NCBI GenBank assembly: GCA_030159075.1 | Contig: BROG01000076.1 | Span: forward strand, 1,162,001-1,226,000 | Source of the DNA: Atrina japonica | Lineage: Eukaryota; Mollusca; Bivalvia; Pterioida; Pinnidae | DNA: 64,000 nt | Direction: 5' to 3' | Shown: positions 48,045-60,030 of the stretch, one piece after another | How the letters are laid out: each line of letters starts with the position of its first letter | Position numbering within the stretch: the stretch's first letter is position 1 | Notes under the pieces: model-generated | What the model saw: the letters and a program-made list of their open reading frames with translations, nothing else | The model's database searches: none | Told to the model about the DNA's origin: nothing | Position numbers and translations under genes: made by a program

Positions 48045-48087
<43 letters not shown>
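48036..48087. repeat. (CTAT)n tetranucleotide microsatellite, second tract
   Basis: CTAT units. The 80 bp between the two tracts is also CTAT/TTTAT-rich, so this may be one decayed array. Confidence 0.96.
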
Positions 48088-48127
48088 AAATCGTTTATAC
48101 CGATACGATTATTATTATTCATATATT

Positions 48128-48250
48128 TTATTTGTATTTGGCTGTGGACTCGTGGCGCTTGTGTTGAATCTACAAGGGAAGTTTACTCTTCCACGACACC
48201 TTGTCTCACTCTTGATTCCCCGCAGTTTTGATTTTCCAGTATCCGCAGTA
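48128..48250 (+). mobile_element. Retroelement 3' tail, diverged solo copy
   Basis: GGCTGTGGACTCGTGGCGCT, then TTTACTCTTCCACGACACCT and TCTCACTCTTGATTCC, follows the tail order, with later parts lost. Confidence 0.6.
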
Positions 48251-48345
48251 TTTGTATACTGTCTACTGACGAAAAATACTTTTTGCACATTGTTTTTATA
48301 TTTACAGGAAGACCAGCAGTCAATAAAACAAAACCTTTGTTAAAT

Positions 48346-48665
48346 CTGAAACCCTTAATTGAAATTCTTGATTTAACGCTGACTCCCTCTGGACACCTAG
48401 TCCTATCCCGTTTGGGATTCACAATTGTTCTTCATATTTTACATCTAATTGTCGACAGGGGATGCTTACTCCTCCATGGCACCTGATCCCACCTCTTGGT
48501 TTCCAGAGGTCCGTGTTTGTCCATTTTTACCGGATTTGTATCTGTGTCCTGGACATTCTATTGATTTATACTTTGGCATCTGAGATTTTTTAAATATTAT
48601 AATGGAGTTGGAGTTTCGATTAATGGTGCTTCTTCATTTTTACTTAACATAGATTAAATGACTTT
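48346..48665 (+). repeat. Dispersed repeat split by a retroelement tail
   Basis: CTCTGGACACCTAGTCCTAT, TTTGGGATTCACAATTGTTC (48390-48450) and GTTGGAGTTTCGATTAATGG with CTTCTTCATTTTTACTTAAC (48604-48655) match the continuous block at 14010-14170. The intervening 150 bp is a retroelement tail. Confidence 0.68.
48446..48592 (+). mobile_element. Retroelement 3' tail inserted in another repeat
   Basis: Starts at GTCGACAGGGGATGCTTACT, contains CACCTGATCCCACCTCTTGG and ATTTTTACCGGATTTGTATC, and ends TACTTTGGCATCTGAGATTT. It is a clean example of a heavily 5'-truncated insertion. Confidence 0.88.
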
Positions 48666-48732
48666 GATACTGAATACTAAATACTGGTAATTAGACTGCA
48701 ATGCATTTTCAAACAAGAGATCTGAATTTCGT

Positions 48733-48850
48733 CTAAAGACCACCTCACTTAGAAGACCAATTCGCGATCGCTTAGAAGACCACCTTGCTTAGAATACCAA
48801 TGCGAGATCGCTTAGAAGACTACCTCGCTTAGAAGACCGCCTTACAACTC
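48733..48850 (+). repeat. Short tandem of GAAGACCACC motifs
   Basis: Units of about 17-35 bp built on CTTAGAAGACCACC and GCGATCGCTTAGAAGAC. The words recall the MITE at 39991 and the 210-bp repeats. Confidence 0.75.
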
Positions 48851-49345
48851 AGAACATACATTCCAAGTCTCTTGATAGATTTGAATAAGAACAGAACCTA
48901 TCTAAAGTGATCACCACACTAGTTAGACCACTTTTTACAGTTTTTATAATAACGTCCCACTCTATCTGAAAAAAATCATGATTCATTTATTTTTTCAAAA
49001 GAAAAAAAAACCGTCATTTTTTGTATACTGTGTAAGTACATCCAAAGCTCACCAACACCAAATGCCATACTGACGAATGTAGTAAGCTAGCTACGATAGG
49101 TTATTGATATGGGCGGGCACTCTTTAGCATAGAACTGACGGATGTGCCACTGGACTCTACCACCATTGTCGACCGGAAATAAATACAAATAACAAATAAC
49201 AAGTTTTTCCCATTTAATTGTTGTAATAGTAATTGATACATACTGTTATTTAAACGTACGGGAATATGAAATTACATTTCAATTAAAGTTTAAGAATACT
49301 TTAGTAAATGTCAACATTTTGATATTTCCTATAGCAACGTACCTG
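48851..49345. other. AT-rich sequence, nothing recognised
   Basis: No element or exon is seen. Confidence 0.45.
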
Positions 49346-49349
49346 TTAT

Positions 49350-49412
49350 ATATAAAAAACACAGGTACCGAAGTATAAATCTTTAGGATGTCCAAAATAC
49401 AATCTGAAAAAA
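49350..49412 (-). mobile_element. Terminal fragment of the retroelement tail
   Basis: AACACAGGTACCGAAGTATA followed by AATCTTTAGGATGTCCAAAA and ATACAATCTG is the inverse of the last 60 bp of the tail. The rest is absent, making it the shortest recognisable insertion. Confidence 0.6.
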
Positions 49413-49494
49413 ATATTTAATTAACATGTTGAAATTCTTATTTACTGTAAGTTGTGGAAAAGCAAGAAAAAATATTATCCTAACAGCGTTCAAG

Positions 49495-49647
<153 letters not shown>

Positions 49648-49804
49648 TCTCAGAATTTCTAAATATCATTGTATTTAGTTGAGGTATATCTAAATTGGTG
49701 CCGAAAACCCTAAACAGGCAAAGGTATATCATATTTATTATATGAAGATATGATGTGACGAGTGAAAGAATGCTTTAAATCTCGAAGAGCAAAATAGCGC
49801 ATTA

Positions 49805-50215
49805 GTGATTATTTACATTGCAGGTAGCATTTTGAGTTGTCCCTCGAGTTCAAGATTCTATGACAGGAATAAGACTTTTTTGGTAATTTCAAATGCATTG
49901 CAACGACTATTGTCGTGTCACCCAACAGGAAATCGTACAGAGATGTCACCGGGTCTTGGTGAAGTACCACACATTTTAGCTGTATTATGCACTGACGCAA
50001 ATGACGTGACTTTTTACCTGCCACGCATACAGTGTCAAGAGACTTTATGGCCATCAAAAATTCCCGTGTCTTTCATTTTATGTCCAGCGGCTGGCAAAGG
50101 AAGAGTACTACTATATGATCAAACATTTGGTATTATCCAGTAGCAGGACTCGAATCCGAGACCTCCCGCATGCGAGGCGAACTCTCTTCTACTAGACCAC
50201 CAAAAGAGGTCCATT
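49805..50215 (-). mobile_element. tRNA-headed SINE-like element (fourth type), minus strand
   Basis: The head at about 50215-50143 reads on the minus strand TTTTGGTGGTCTAGTAGAAG, TTCGCCTCGCATGCGGGAGG and GGATTCGAGTCC. This is Gly/Glu/Ala-tRNA-like, with a loop that would place CGC in the anticodon. The T-arm and acceptor do not pair properly, so it is not a functional tRNA. The next 330 bp, less AT-rich than its surroundings, probably are the SINE body (CACCAAGACCCGGTGACATC), but the 3' end is not defined. Frames of 112 and 82 codons across it are shadows. Confidence 0.6.
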
Positions 50216-50343
50216 TTAAGCACAATCAAACGGCCAGGAGAATTGTACTAAAAGTACTTTAAAATGATATGAAATCGTGACATATCTAAGGAGATGTTTT
50301 ATGCAGGGAATCTATGAAAAGTTTTCCACCTTAATCGGAGTGT

Positions 50344-50369
50344 TATATATATATATATATATATATATA
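50344..50369. repeat. Short (AT)n tract
   Basis: Perfect AT alternation. Confidence 0.93.
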
Positions 50370-52598
50370 AGACAAGATTGTCAAAAATCTCTAAAAAGCA
50401 CTGCAGAATTAAAAAACGACTCATGACATCAAAATGGGGGAGCATTGCATGATATCTTGAAATATTAATACTTATCTAAAATGTGTAATAAGACCACTCG
50501 AGTGATTTTGTTGGCGATTGAGATTTGTTTTGCAGGTTTCATTTTATTAACGACAAAGTGACTACGGTGTACCTTGAATATATCATTTAACATTTACATA
50601 ATGACAAACAGTTTCTGATTTAACGGTATACCCTGGATTTTCTGTATGTGTGTGTCCAATAATATATTGTTTATCCAGCATGTTGGTCTGTATAACGTAT
50701 TCCAAAGCTGATTCGTTTCCGTGATAATTTACCTACATGATTATAACGCAGAGTTGATCTATCTAGGTTAATTATTTCTTTTATACAAAAGCTAATTTCT
50801 TCTTCAAGGGGACTTGTTGATAATGGCGTTTAACTGAAAATAGCGCGAGACAGAAAAAGAAAAAACATATGTACGGGATTTAACAATCTTTTGTAGACTG
50901 ACGTCATATCCTCAGATTTTTGATTAAAACTACTGATGGTCAAGATTAAAAGACAGAAATAATTTACGAAATTCATTATTGTAGACCATGAGAGACGCAT
51001 GCAACTATGTATTGTATATAAAGTGTGGTCGGGAATTCAATACTCAGTGTACGTTTGTACTGTATGTATCAACATACACGCTCGTGTAAATCACACCTGT
51101 AGTTTACGACAAGATGATAAGAAAGTCACATTATTATTCTTTTATCCCAGGTTTTTAAGTCTTTTTGACAACATCCTTTGAACTCCATTTCCTCACAGTC
51201 TGTTAGCAAATTATAAAACGGGATGATGTAATTAAGAATATGTTGGTTTTTATTTGCATATAGAATAATCGGTAGTGGAAAGTACTGAGCGACAGGTGAC
51301 TTCGCTTATGTAATTGGATAATCTTTGTGGTTTTGGTACATTTGGTTTTTGATGTATTTATCATGTGAATTACGCTTGGAATGAACAACGAGTTAAACCA
51401 TTCAGTACTGAAATATTAAGAATAAAAATACATTCAAGACAGCACCGAAACTATGAATGAAATACTTCCTTTTTGCACCTGATAAACTTTATCACATTTC
51501 ATTCATTTTCATTTTAATTCATGAATTAGTTTGTGAACCCTTCATTTTGGATATGTACGTACATATCGAGAAAAACAATAACAAAGCAGATATACAATCT
51601 TAGTTAACTTAAGACAAACATTTTGACTTAAAATTTTCAATATTTGGCAAAGCTACCTCTTTAGTGAAATTTATACAGATCAGGTCACGAACATTTAAAT
51701 CTATCAAAAGTGAAATCACGATACGGTTTTATTTTACACATTATATATGATATGCAAATTTGAAGGCGATTCTTTATTCACCCATAGCTTTCAACTCATT
51801 TCGTCTACAGGACAAACGACAGTGCACGTTGAAAAACTACTAATGCAAGTGTTTTATTAGAAATTTTGAAATTCTTTGTATTTCGGCAAATTTGTGGTAA
51901 TCGAATAATGATTTATAAATTTTATCGCATAGTATTGTTTATTTTGTATATGATATTTATTTCACCTTTCGATTGTAGACATATTCATCATGCGTTTTTA
52001 GCATTGGCGACGCTTTCCTAGACTCATTTTCCAAAGTAACAAGTGTTGAATTTCTAAACCAAGGTTTGCTTTTGTATTAGCATCGTAAATTATCGTAAAT
52101 TACATAAAACCTTCTGTCTATTATCTCATGGCTTCAAAATAATATAAAACTGACAAACAAATATTAATGCACGTATTTTTGCAAGATTAAAATGCCTGAA
52201 TTTTTAATTCTTAATATCTTCCATTTCTCCCACGAACCCACGATGATGCTCAGAAAGGAGCAATGGTTTAAGGTTAATCTAATTAAATACACATATGACC
52301 TTTGATTGATTTATGTCAGTGACCTTGACCTTGTAGCACATCATGACAAATAACATTTAAATCAGATTGCTAGATTGTTTTATTTGCATTCAAAACGCAC
52401 AGATATTAAACAGACATGCTAAAGGCTTGATTCGTATTATGTGTCATTTAAAGAAGAAGATTAGGGAAAAGATATACAAATTTAAGTCGTATCATTACAT
52501 TCAGAAACTATACCTGTCGTCAAATCAAATAAACTTCAAGGCCATAGTGCGAACACTTATATAATATCCTAAAAAGAGAAGTATGTACACACTGTTCC
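50370..52598. other. Long AT-rich stretch, nothing recognised
   Basis: About 2.2 kb with no repeat family, RNA or convincing exon that I can see. Confidence 0.5.
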
Positions 52599-52601
52599 AC
52601 A

Positions 52602-52734
<133 letters not shown>

Positions 52735-52835
52735 TTTTACACCTATGCATATATCATATATCCTATTTTATTTTGAATTCATCTTTCAAAAAGCAGTCGA
52801 AAAAGCGGTAGTAATGGTTGTTGTAGTGATAGTAA

Positions 52836-52859
52836 CAGCAGCAGCAGCAGCAGTAGCAG
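52836..52859. repeat. Short (CAG)n tract
   Basis: Seven or so CAG units with a GTAG interruption. Confidence 0.9.
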
Positions 52860-54615
52860 AGATGGGTGTTTGTTATCAGATTATATGAAAGACTGTTGAA
52901 GCATTGATTTTACAAATGCATATATAAATGTACTTATTAATAACTTTCTAACATATTCAAGCTAGACTCAACTGCAGGTAACGTATTTTAATTTACAATT
53001 TCAAAACTTAATATCAGGAAATTGTTGTCTTTGACTCTGAAATTGGTGTTGGTGTCAAATTTATTGTTAATCATTTTTTTATGGTTTATTGCATTTTTTA
53101 AAACGTGTATGAAAGCACTAGCAGCCAATGAAAATGTAGCGATTGATATGAAAACAAGGAAAATGGTTCTCTTGTTATCAAGTATATTATAAGTCATGAT
53201 TACTTTTATTAACAAATTTGAGTATTTTAGAATATTTGCGTCATTTCCTAAACACCGGGCGGGTATAATTTACAATATGGTTATAAAGAATTCATGAACG
53301 AACAGGATATATTAGTAGTTTAGAATTACCGCGGTTGTAAATTTTCATTTCAAATTTGAATAATGGAGAACTTCCTATTTAATAGTTATTTCATTAGAAA
53401 GGGTAAACTATATAATGGATGCTTGGTTTTTTTGTATTATGAAATGTTTAAATTCGAGCAAATATTACCTATCCCAACAGCTGGATAACATTGATTTTAT
53501 CCACACCTTTTATGAAAAAGGTGAATTTAAATTGACGCACTCATCTTCCGTGAAATCATTGAAAACCTTGAATCCCGGAAATACGTTTCACATGCGTTTA
53601 TATTCGTGTAAGATCATCATTTTCTATGTCCGAGACAGGTTTTGGACATTATGTGTCTATTATAAACACGGGTGCGAGGTAAGTAAAGGACAGGCAGGTG
53701 ATGTATTGTTTTCCGTCAAAGAGTTATCGTCCGTATTGTTGAGGAAACAATGACGATGTGTATCAGATAAGCAAGATATACCATCCTTTATAGGTTAATC
53801 TTAGCTGTTGGTATAGAGGATCAGTGTGAAGCCACATAAACTCTCTCTCAATGTTTACCACAACACAGCAGGGACGTAAAGAACAGTAATTTCAATACAA
53901 TGATAAAATATATCAAATGGGTATTTAAGCGATAAGCAATAATACTTTAACAATGGATTGTCAGCATGTACACATACAGTGAGCAATTATATTCAATTTA
54001 GTTTCATTGGCAAAATGCAAAAAGTAAAAGTTTAAAGGAGCAATCAGCTGTAGTAATTTGCTATTTCGTCTGAGTATACCTGAGCCAGGCGTATCGATGT
54101 TCCATGTGTGCAAATCACATTTTCACGTATAAGTCGACTGTCTGTCTCGTTTGGCGGCCATTTCCCCGACGTATCGTATTGTATAGACCAGCGTACAATT
54201 GAACACCCAGAGCGAGAAGACATTGGCTTAACAGAGTTATAAATCTGGACCCTAGTCCTAGTCGTTAACGAAATTAAGTTGAATGTTTATCACTTATTCA
54301 ATATAAATTTACAATAAAACGCAATATCTTCCCGCATCATTAATTTCAACAACATTTAGGCACATACATATGATATTTGTATATTTATAAACGTAGCAGA
54401 CCATACTATCTATTCATTTTGATGCGTCCAAATATGACAAAAATGGTAGGTGAGTGATATATGATTAACAATACCAAAATTTGTTACAAAGGAGGGTATA
54501 AGAAATGCTAATAATTATCGTTTCTTTTTGCATATTATATCCAGGAGAGATAACCCATTATGGTCGGAATTTGGCTTCAAGGCTTGTTTGACACTAATTC
54601 CGACAGCTTCCATTA
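52860..54615. other. Unique AT-rich sequence with one candidate exon
   Basis: 53481-53678 is listed separately. A worn A-unit trace (AACAATACCAAAATTTGTTA and ATTATCGTTTCTTTTTGC) lies at 54465-54530. Nothing else is recognised. Confidence 0.45.
53481..53678 (+). CDS. Candidate internal exon, 66 codons, unknown product
   Basis: An acceptor (ATTACCTATCCCAACAG) precedes 198 nt that stay open in one frame and end at GGGTGCGAG before GTAAGT, a consensus donor. Both borders are phase 0. The frame begins LDNIDFIHTFYEKGEFKLTH and later has HMRLYSCKIIIFYVRDRF, then a WTLCVYYKHGCE stretch. It contains three cysteines. The surrounding frame is open from 53415 to 53753, so openness alone is not proof. 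No domain is recognised. Neighbouring sequence holds no other element, so it is not obviously transposon-derived. Confidence 0.3.
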
Positions 54616-54616
54616 T

Positions 54617-54617
<1 letters not shown>

Positions 54618-54708
<91 letters not shown>

Positions 54709-54720
54709 GACCACACACAC

Positions 54721-54768
<48 letters not shown>
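54618..54768. repeat. (CA)n microsatellite with a CCGACCA interruption
   Basis: About 150 bp of CA with one short break near 54706-54722. The long frames on both strands are Thr/His or Cys/Val repeats. Confidence 0.97.
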
Positions 54769-54769
<1 letters not shown>

Positions 54770-54771
<2 letters not shown>

Positions 54772-54998
54772 CTGATATTTTGGTGTTCAATATAATATAT
54801 GCACATAAACAGATTCAGAACTTTCGCTTAAAAACTGAAATACGAACAAATATGAAATGAGAACGTATGTACGCAAATCCTTTACACTGGAATAAGATCT
54901 CGTTGTGAATAACACGTTATAAATAGGGGACTATTGGATATAGGAGTCAGACTGCATTTTCAAAATCATGTCAAAAAGCCAATGTGACCCCCATGTGC
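54770..54998. other. Short unique sequence
   Basis: Nothing recognised. Confidence 0.4.
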
Positions 54999-55098
<100 letters not shown>

Positions 55099-55099
55099 G

Positions 55100-55650
55100 G
55101 TTAACGTACAACATAACGTGACCTTACAATTGGCGTATTGTAATGCAGTAAGTCTTTTTAACGCAACACATGCCATCACTGAGACCCATTCGACGTAATT
55201 GTGATAGTCACTTAATTTTATGTTGAACGCTTACGAAAAAATAAGACCTGTTTTTAAACAACCTCGTAGTTATGTCCCATGTCTTGAAATGAAAACGGGG
55301 CATTCGCAATAGAAGGGAATGCAGACATCATTGTCTTTAGCCATGCAGTTTATGAATACAAACATGAGATGATACATTTGTGCACATATTACACCACTTG
55401 TTTTTTAAGTGGGTCAGAAACGTTTAAACAAGTTATATTTATGTAGAATATACATTTGCATTTTATTTATATTAAATCATTTTGACCTCTTCCTTATGAT
55501 TTTTTAAGATAACGTTGTGATTCATTTCTTGTTTTCTTAAAATGAGCGGCAATTCACAGTAGTATGATGAAAATTAAATTTTCCATTTATGTTGATATAA
55601 CCCTCTTCATCTTGTGTCTTCTACAGATTTAACAGTAACAAACAAAGCGT
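55100..55650. other. AT-rich sequence, nothing recognised
   Basis: No element or exon is seen. Confidence 0.45.
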
Positions 55651-55654
55651 GTTT

Positions 55655-56395
55655 TGCAATACGGTCTTAGGATATCCGTGATACAGATACAAATCCTCAA
55701 AAATGGACAAACACTGACCTCTAGAAACCAAGAGGTGGGATCAGGTGCCATTGAGGAGTAAGCATCCCCTGTCGATCGGTCACACCCACCGTGAATCCAC
55801 AGTCAGGTCTAAATAAAAAACGTGAGGAACGAATCCTCGTCACAATTCACAATTGGTACAGACGTATCAACAACCGCCAACGAAAAGGCAACTTAATATT
55901 TCACTAAGTGAAACAGAGTAATCGCAAACAAGACTTTTATACCGACTGTAAAAGTTGCAGAACGTTGATATCAAACGCGATTTGTCAATAATTTGTCAGT
56001 GAGTAGTTTACATCTGTATATGAAATGTTCATATGTTGAACACGCCTGGCATATCGGATCATTTGTGAAATATAAACTCCATATGCGGGTGACTGTGGGA
56101 TGTTACTACTTAAATGTTGAAAATTTACGATGGGAAAGCCGAAATCGTCGTGTTTGTCGTATGGCTTAGTTGCCAATTTCCCGTCTGTGTCTATAGTAAG
56201 TAAAATGTCAAAGTATGAAGCGTGTGTGCTTGATTCTGTTGTGTCTTTAATTTCTAGTTCGCTAGGATATATCGCATTGACATATGTATGAAAATTGTCA
56301 TTATTAATTAAAAAAAAATACGTCGATATATCTAAATGTGAAATTAAAGGATAGCTTTTTCTTCTTTCGATTCAGCAGTTTCTGAATGGTAACTG
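55655..56395 (-). mobile_element. Broken retroelement copy: RT fragment plus complete 3' tail
   Basis: Tail at 55655-55870 (plus-strand ACTGACCTCTAGAAACCAAG, GAGGAGTAAGCATCCCCTGT, CCACCGTGAATCCACAGTC). The RT remnant above it carries, on the minus strand, ATKPYDKHDDFGFPIVNFQH, an SNIPQSPAYGVYISQMI-like block, and near 56270-56330 a damaged region where the YIDD box should be (ATTAAAAAAAAATACGTCG). Frame shifts lie near 56040 and 56320. It is dead. Confidence 0.87.
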
Positions 56396-56399
56396 TGAT

Positions 56400-58195
56400 T
56401 TTACAATCAAAATTATCATGTTTGGTGAGTAGAAACGGAGAAATAAAAAACAAAACAAAAACTGGTTCTGAATGATACATATATTTTGTGTGTGATAATT
56501 CAACGTTTTGATTTTGAATGAAATACAGCTCAAAAATTCACTTGAATGGCATATAAACGTCTACTCTTACTTGTAAATGAGTTAGCATGTTAACAAATAT
56601 AATGATTGATAATGACTCTTTTCTATTATCCACAAAAAATCTTCCACAGACAATAAATAAAAGATGTCCTTGACCTAGAGTTTGTATGATAATGAGATGG
56701 TTTGGCAATTAAACGTGCTGTTTGTATATATTTGTAAATATACGTTCCCTTACATTTTCGGAAATAATATTTTTCCTGGATAAAGAACACATTTCATTGA
56801 ATTTTCAGGGTACTGCTGGGTTTCATGGCTTTAATTTGTTTACGGCAAATTGACAGCAATTTTTAAGAAGAGTATCATAAAAAAAAACAGAAATGCAAGC
56901 CCAAAAATAGACTCGCATGGAACGAAACTTCAAAAGAAAAAATAAAGCACGTTTTGCATGTGAAAATCTGACAGGTATAATTTTCAGAGTTTGATAGCAA
57001 TTTGCTATTTTTCTTTCCCTTTCTATATCTTTCCTCCCATCCCATTCCTCTCGATATCTCTGCCTCTGAAGTCTATTGAGTTATGGGGTATTGTTCGTGT
57101 CTACTTCATCTATTCATCTGTGCCTTAAAAACTGTTGTATTTAATTCCTTCCGAAAACCGTTGTAGACCACGAAGTGTGATTCATACTGCTTAATTCTAT
57201 CAAAACAAACCACGAAAGGACACACAACTAAAGTCTGACGTGCTTGTTCTCTTCTGTCTTAAGTCTGTGATACACTCAATATCAATTATGACGATTAAGT
57301 GATGAGCGACCCCTGATAGATAACAAAGACGTAACTGATAGAGCGCTTCATTACTCATAGCTGTGCGAGTTTGTGTATTGTCTTTTTTAATCTTTAAGTA
57401 CTTGGGAAGATTTTAATATGATAGGCCCATTGTTTACCTGTCGTGAGTATAGCATGATTCCGGATCTAACAATTAACAGGTGTTACGAAAATGGAACATT
57501 CGTCCTTGTGTGTTCTCTTAACATTTTACAAGTGTGTTTATATTATTGTGTATAATGAGATTGAAGACGAAGAGAATATGCTGTTCAAATGATGTATCTG
57601 TGTCGCAAATGGACGTAATAATAAGTGTAACAATAAAGTGACCATTTTTTACATTTTGTATGACTAACTCTTCTCCAAAAGTCATAAATTATGAATACGT
57701 ATCATTCCGTGACAGGAACACTTGTTTATTGAAGTGTATGTTAAACGCATTATATAAACAAGTAGGGTCTTAAACTAAATTATGAATATAAATATATATT
57801 TGTATATGATTTATGGAGGTAAAACAATTGATTCATAGCATTTGATAGACAGTATCAGATGTAACCATTTAATATGATATGTTATGATTTGGGATAAGAT
57901 TTGTAATGTAAGTTAATTGAAACGTTCCATGTGTCAGATTTGAATCGGGATAAACATTTCTATCAAGAATAGAAGAGCAGCAAAGTATTTTATTTTTCAC
58001 TCATTGTTCACAGATTTTTCTTCATTTTAAAAAAGGAATTATTTCCTTGTCAACCCCTAGGGTAGTGACAAGCTAGACGCGCTATGGCGTCACAATGCAA
58101 TTTATGACGTAGGGTATCCGTGGAGTCTAGAATGCTGTGCATAATGTCAGATTTCATTTGCGTAGATCTACATACACATGTATTTAAAACATGGA
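56400..58195. other. Long AT-rich stretch, nothing recognised
   Basis: About 1.8 kb with no element or convincing exon. Confidence 0.5.
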
Positions 58196-58197
58196 TG

Positions 58198-58366
58198 AGA
58201 AATAATCAACCTCTACCTTGAGGGTATAACAAAGGAATCTCAATCCTCGGGATAAGATTCTCAAATGACAAATCCTTGGAAAACCATTTTGTCATTCAAG
58301 AATCGTACCCTCAGATTTAGATTCCTTTGTCATACCCTCAAGGCAGGGATAGATTCTATTATTCAT
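58198..58366. mobile_element. Palindromic MITE-like element (CCTTGAGGGTAT arms)
   Basis: CCTTGAGGGTATAACAAAGG then AATCTCAATCC faces AGATTTAGATTCCTTTGTCA then TACCCTCAAGG. The weaker outer arms AATAATCAACCTCTA and ATAGATTCTATTATTCAT extend the pairing. It has no coding capacity. The length of about 130-170 bp depends on which arm is the true end. Confidence 0.82.
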
Positions 58367-58439
58367 TGCCTTTTAATTGTAAATAAAAGAAAATGCATTA
58401 TCAATAACGAATTTATTTCTTAAGGCTAAAGGTAAACCA

Positions 58440-58525
58440 GTGTATACCGGATGTACATAGATCTATGGAAAATCCAGAGAGGTGTCCGATGCCATGATGG
58501 AGTGAATATCCATGCCAAACATCTT
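58440..58525 (-). mobile_element. Possible retroelement-tail fragment
   Basis: ATCCAGAGAGGTGTCCGATG then CCATGATGGAGTGAATATCC resembles the inverse tail (CCAGAGGTGGGATCAGGTGCCATGGAGGAGTAAGCATCC). Short and diverged. Confidence 0.35.
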
Positions 58526-58529
58526 TTTA

Positions 58530-59500
58530 AATGAGCGCTAAATCATTGGTCATTAGATTCTTGGATCTAAAAATATTTCCCTTTTAAGACCCCGTTTAAA
58601 AAGTATCTTGTACTTTAATGTCCCTTTTATTTGAATGAACAACGATACTTGATTGAGATACATTAGTTATATTTCCATGGGCGTGGCAGGTCAATTATTA
58701 ATACTCACTCTTTCAACGGATGCAGTGTTATTGACAGAAACATACTGGACTTAGGTTTATTCACATATTAGATAGAATATCATCTCCACACGTAATTTTT
58801 CGTTGGGGAGCCTCCATTTTCTATTGTCGTATATTTGACACCGATTGTTCGCAAAACAAATGCAGACTCATAAAGCACTTAAATCAGCATCACCTATACG
58901 GGACTATCGAGAAATTTGCAAAATTTAATGTAATCAAAATGAAATTTCAAAGCTCTAAATGTATATCAACATAGAATATCATCGATTGATCATGTTCACT
59001 CTATATTTTACTTGATAAATTATGCTAGGGTATTATTTTGCTTCTCTTTGGTGCATTACTTATAACAAAAATCAAACAAACTACGTATTCTTGTAGTCAT
59101 CAAGAGGCAGAACATTGGACTCGTAAGTAGTCCTACGTACTGTTTAATTACTTCGGAAATGGTAGTGACTGTTACTTCGCCAAGGGCTCGGCAAACGAAT
59201 TTATGGAGTTAATAGTTAATACCGAGATCTCATGTTACAGAGGCCGTGAGACACGTAAAAGAACCCTGAATGAATTGGCGTCAGTCCATATCACAGGCAA
59301 ACTGATATATCCACATAAGTGATAATTTTGGTGAGATTTCATACATCAAACAAACTAGCAAACAGAACGTATCACTTAACCGTTCCATAATATACCTGTA
59401 GGATGAAATCTTACATAATATGTAACCCTACCATATGTTAAAATCACTGACACCATTGTAATCGCCATAAGGACGTTTAGGAGGGAGACAATATTTCAAT
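58530..59500. other. AT-rich sequence with a possible SINE scrap
   Basis: 59218-59275 (ACCGAGATCTCATGTTACAG, then GTAAAAGAACCCTGA) resembles the body of the GTGGGAC-tail SINE but is too worn to be firm. Nothing else is recognised. Confidence 0.4.
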
Positions 59501-59504
59501 ATAA

Positions 59505-60030
59505 TGAACTTTGGATAAATCCGGACTTCTGACAATTCAGATGTGGGATCAGGTGTCATGGAGGAGTAAGCTCCCCTGTTGACTGACCACATCAAACGCC
59601 AGTTCACAGTCAAATTGAAATGGAAAAATTCGAATCATTTCTCGTTAAATGGGTTATGACAATTTAATAGGCATCATCAAACAGTCAAGTCAACACTTCA
59701 GTAAGTGTTACAGAAAACAAGGTCATTATATAGACCGTGAAATGTGCGAAATTCTGATATTAATCGTAATTCCTGATGCCCTTGTGACAACAACTCATCA
59801 GGACGCAGTCTTCCACTGTATATGAAATGTTCATATGTTAAACACGCTCCTCTAGCCAACAGGCTCATTTGCAAAAAATGAATACCATATGCAGATGATA
59901 ACGGGATGTTACTACTTATATGTGGAAAGTTGACAATAGGAAAACCGAAAGCATCATTGTAGTTTAGTTTGGTTGTTTATTTCCCGTCCGTGTTCAATGT
60001 AAGAAAATTAAAAGTGTGAGGTATATTTGA
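59505..60030 (-). mobile_element. Old retroelement copy: diverged RT fragment plus 3' tail
   Basis: Plus-strand GTGGGATCAGGTGTCATGGA, GGAGTAAGCTCCCC and CCAGTTCACAGTCAAATTGA mark the tail. Above it ATATGAAATGTTCATATGTT, CATATGCAGATGATAACGGG and TTACTACTTATATGTGGAAA correspond to the AYGVYIS/HLSSNIP region of the RT on the minus strand. It is more diverged than the other RT-bearing copies, implying an older insertion. Confidence 0.8.

Noticed and set aside
49805..50143. 112-codon plus-strand frame as a gene
   Set aside because: It lies antisense to a tRNA-headed SINE-like element and shows no domain; an 82-codon frame on the other strand is equally open.
50143..50215. Functional tRNA-Ala gene
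   Set aside because: The T stem and acceptor do not pair, and a SINE-like body follows.
54528..54860. 110-codon Thr-His frame
   Set aside because: Translation of a CA tract with short unique ends and no domain.
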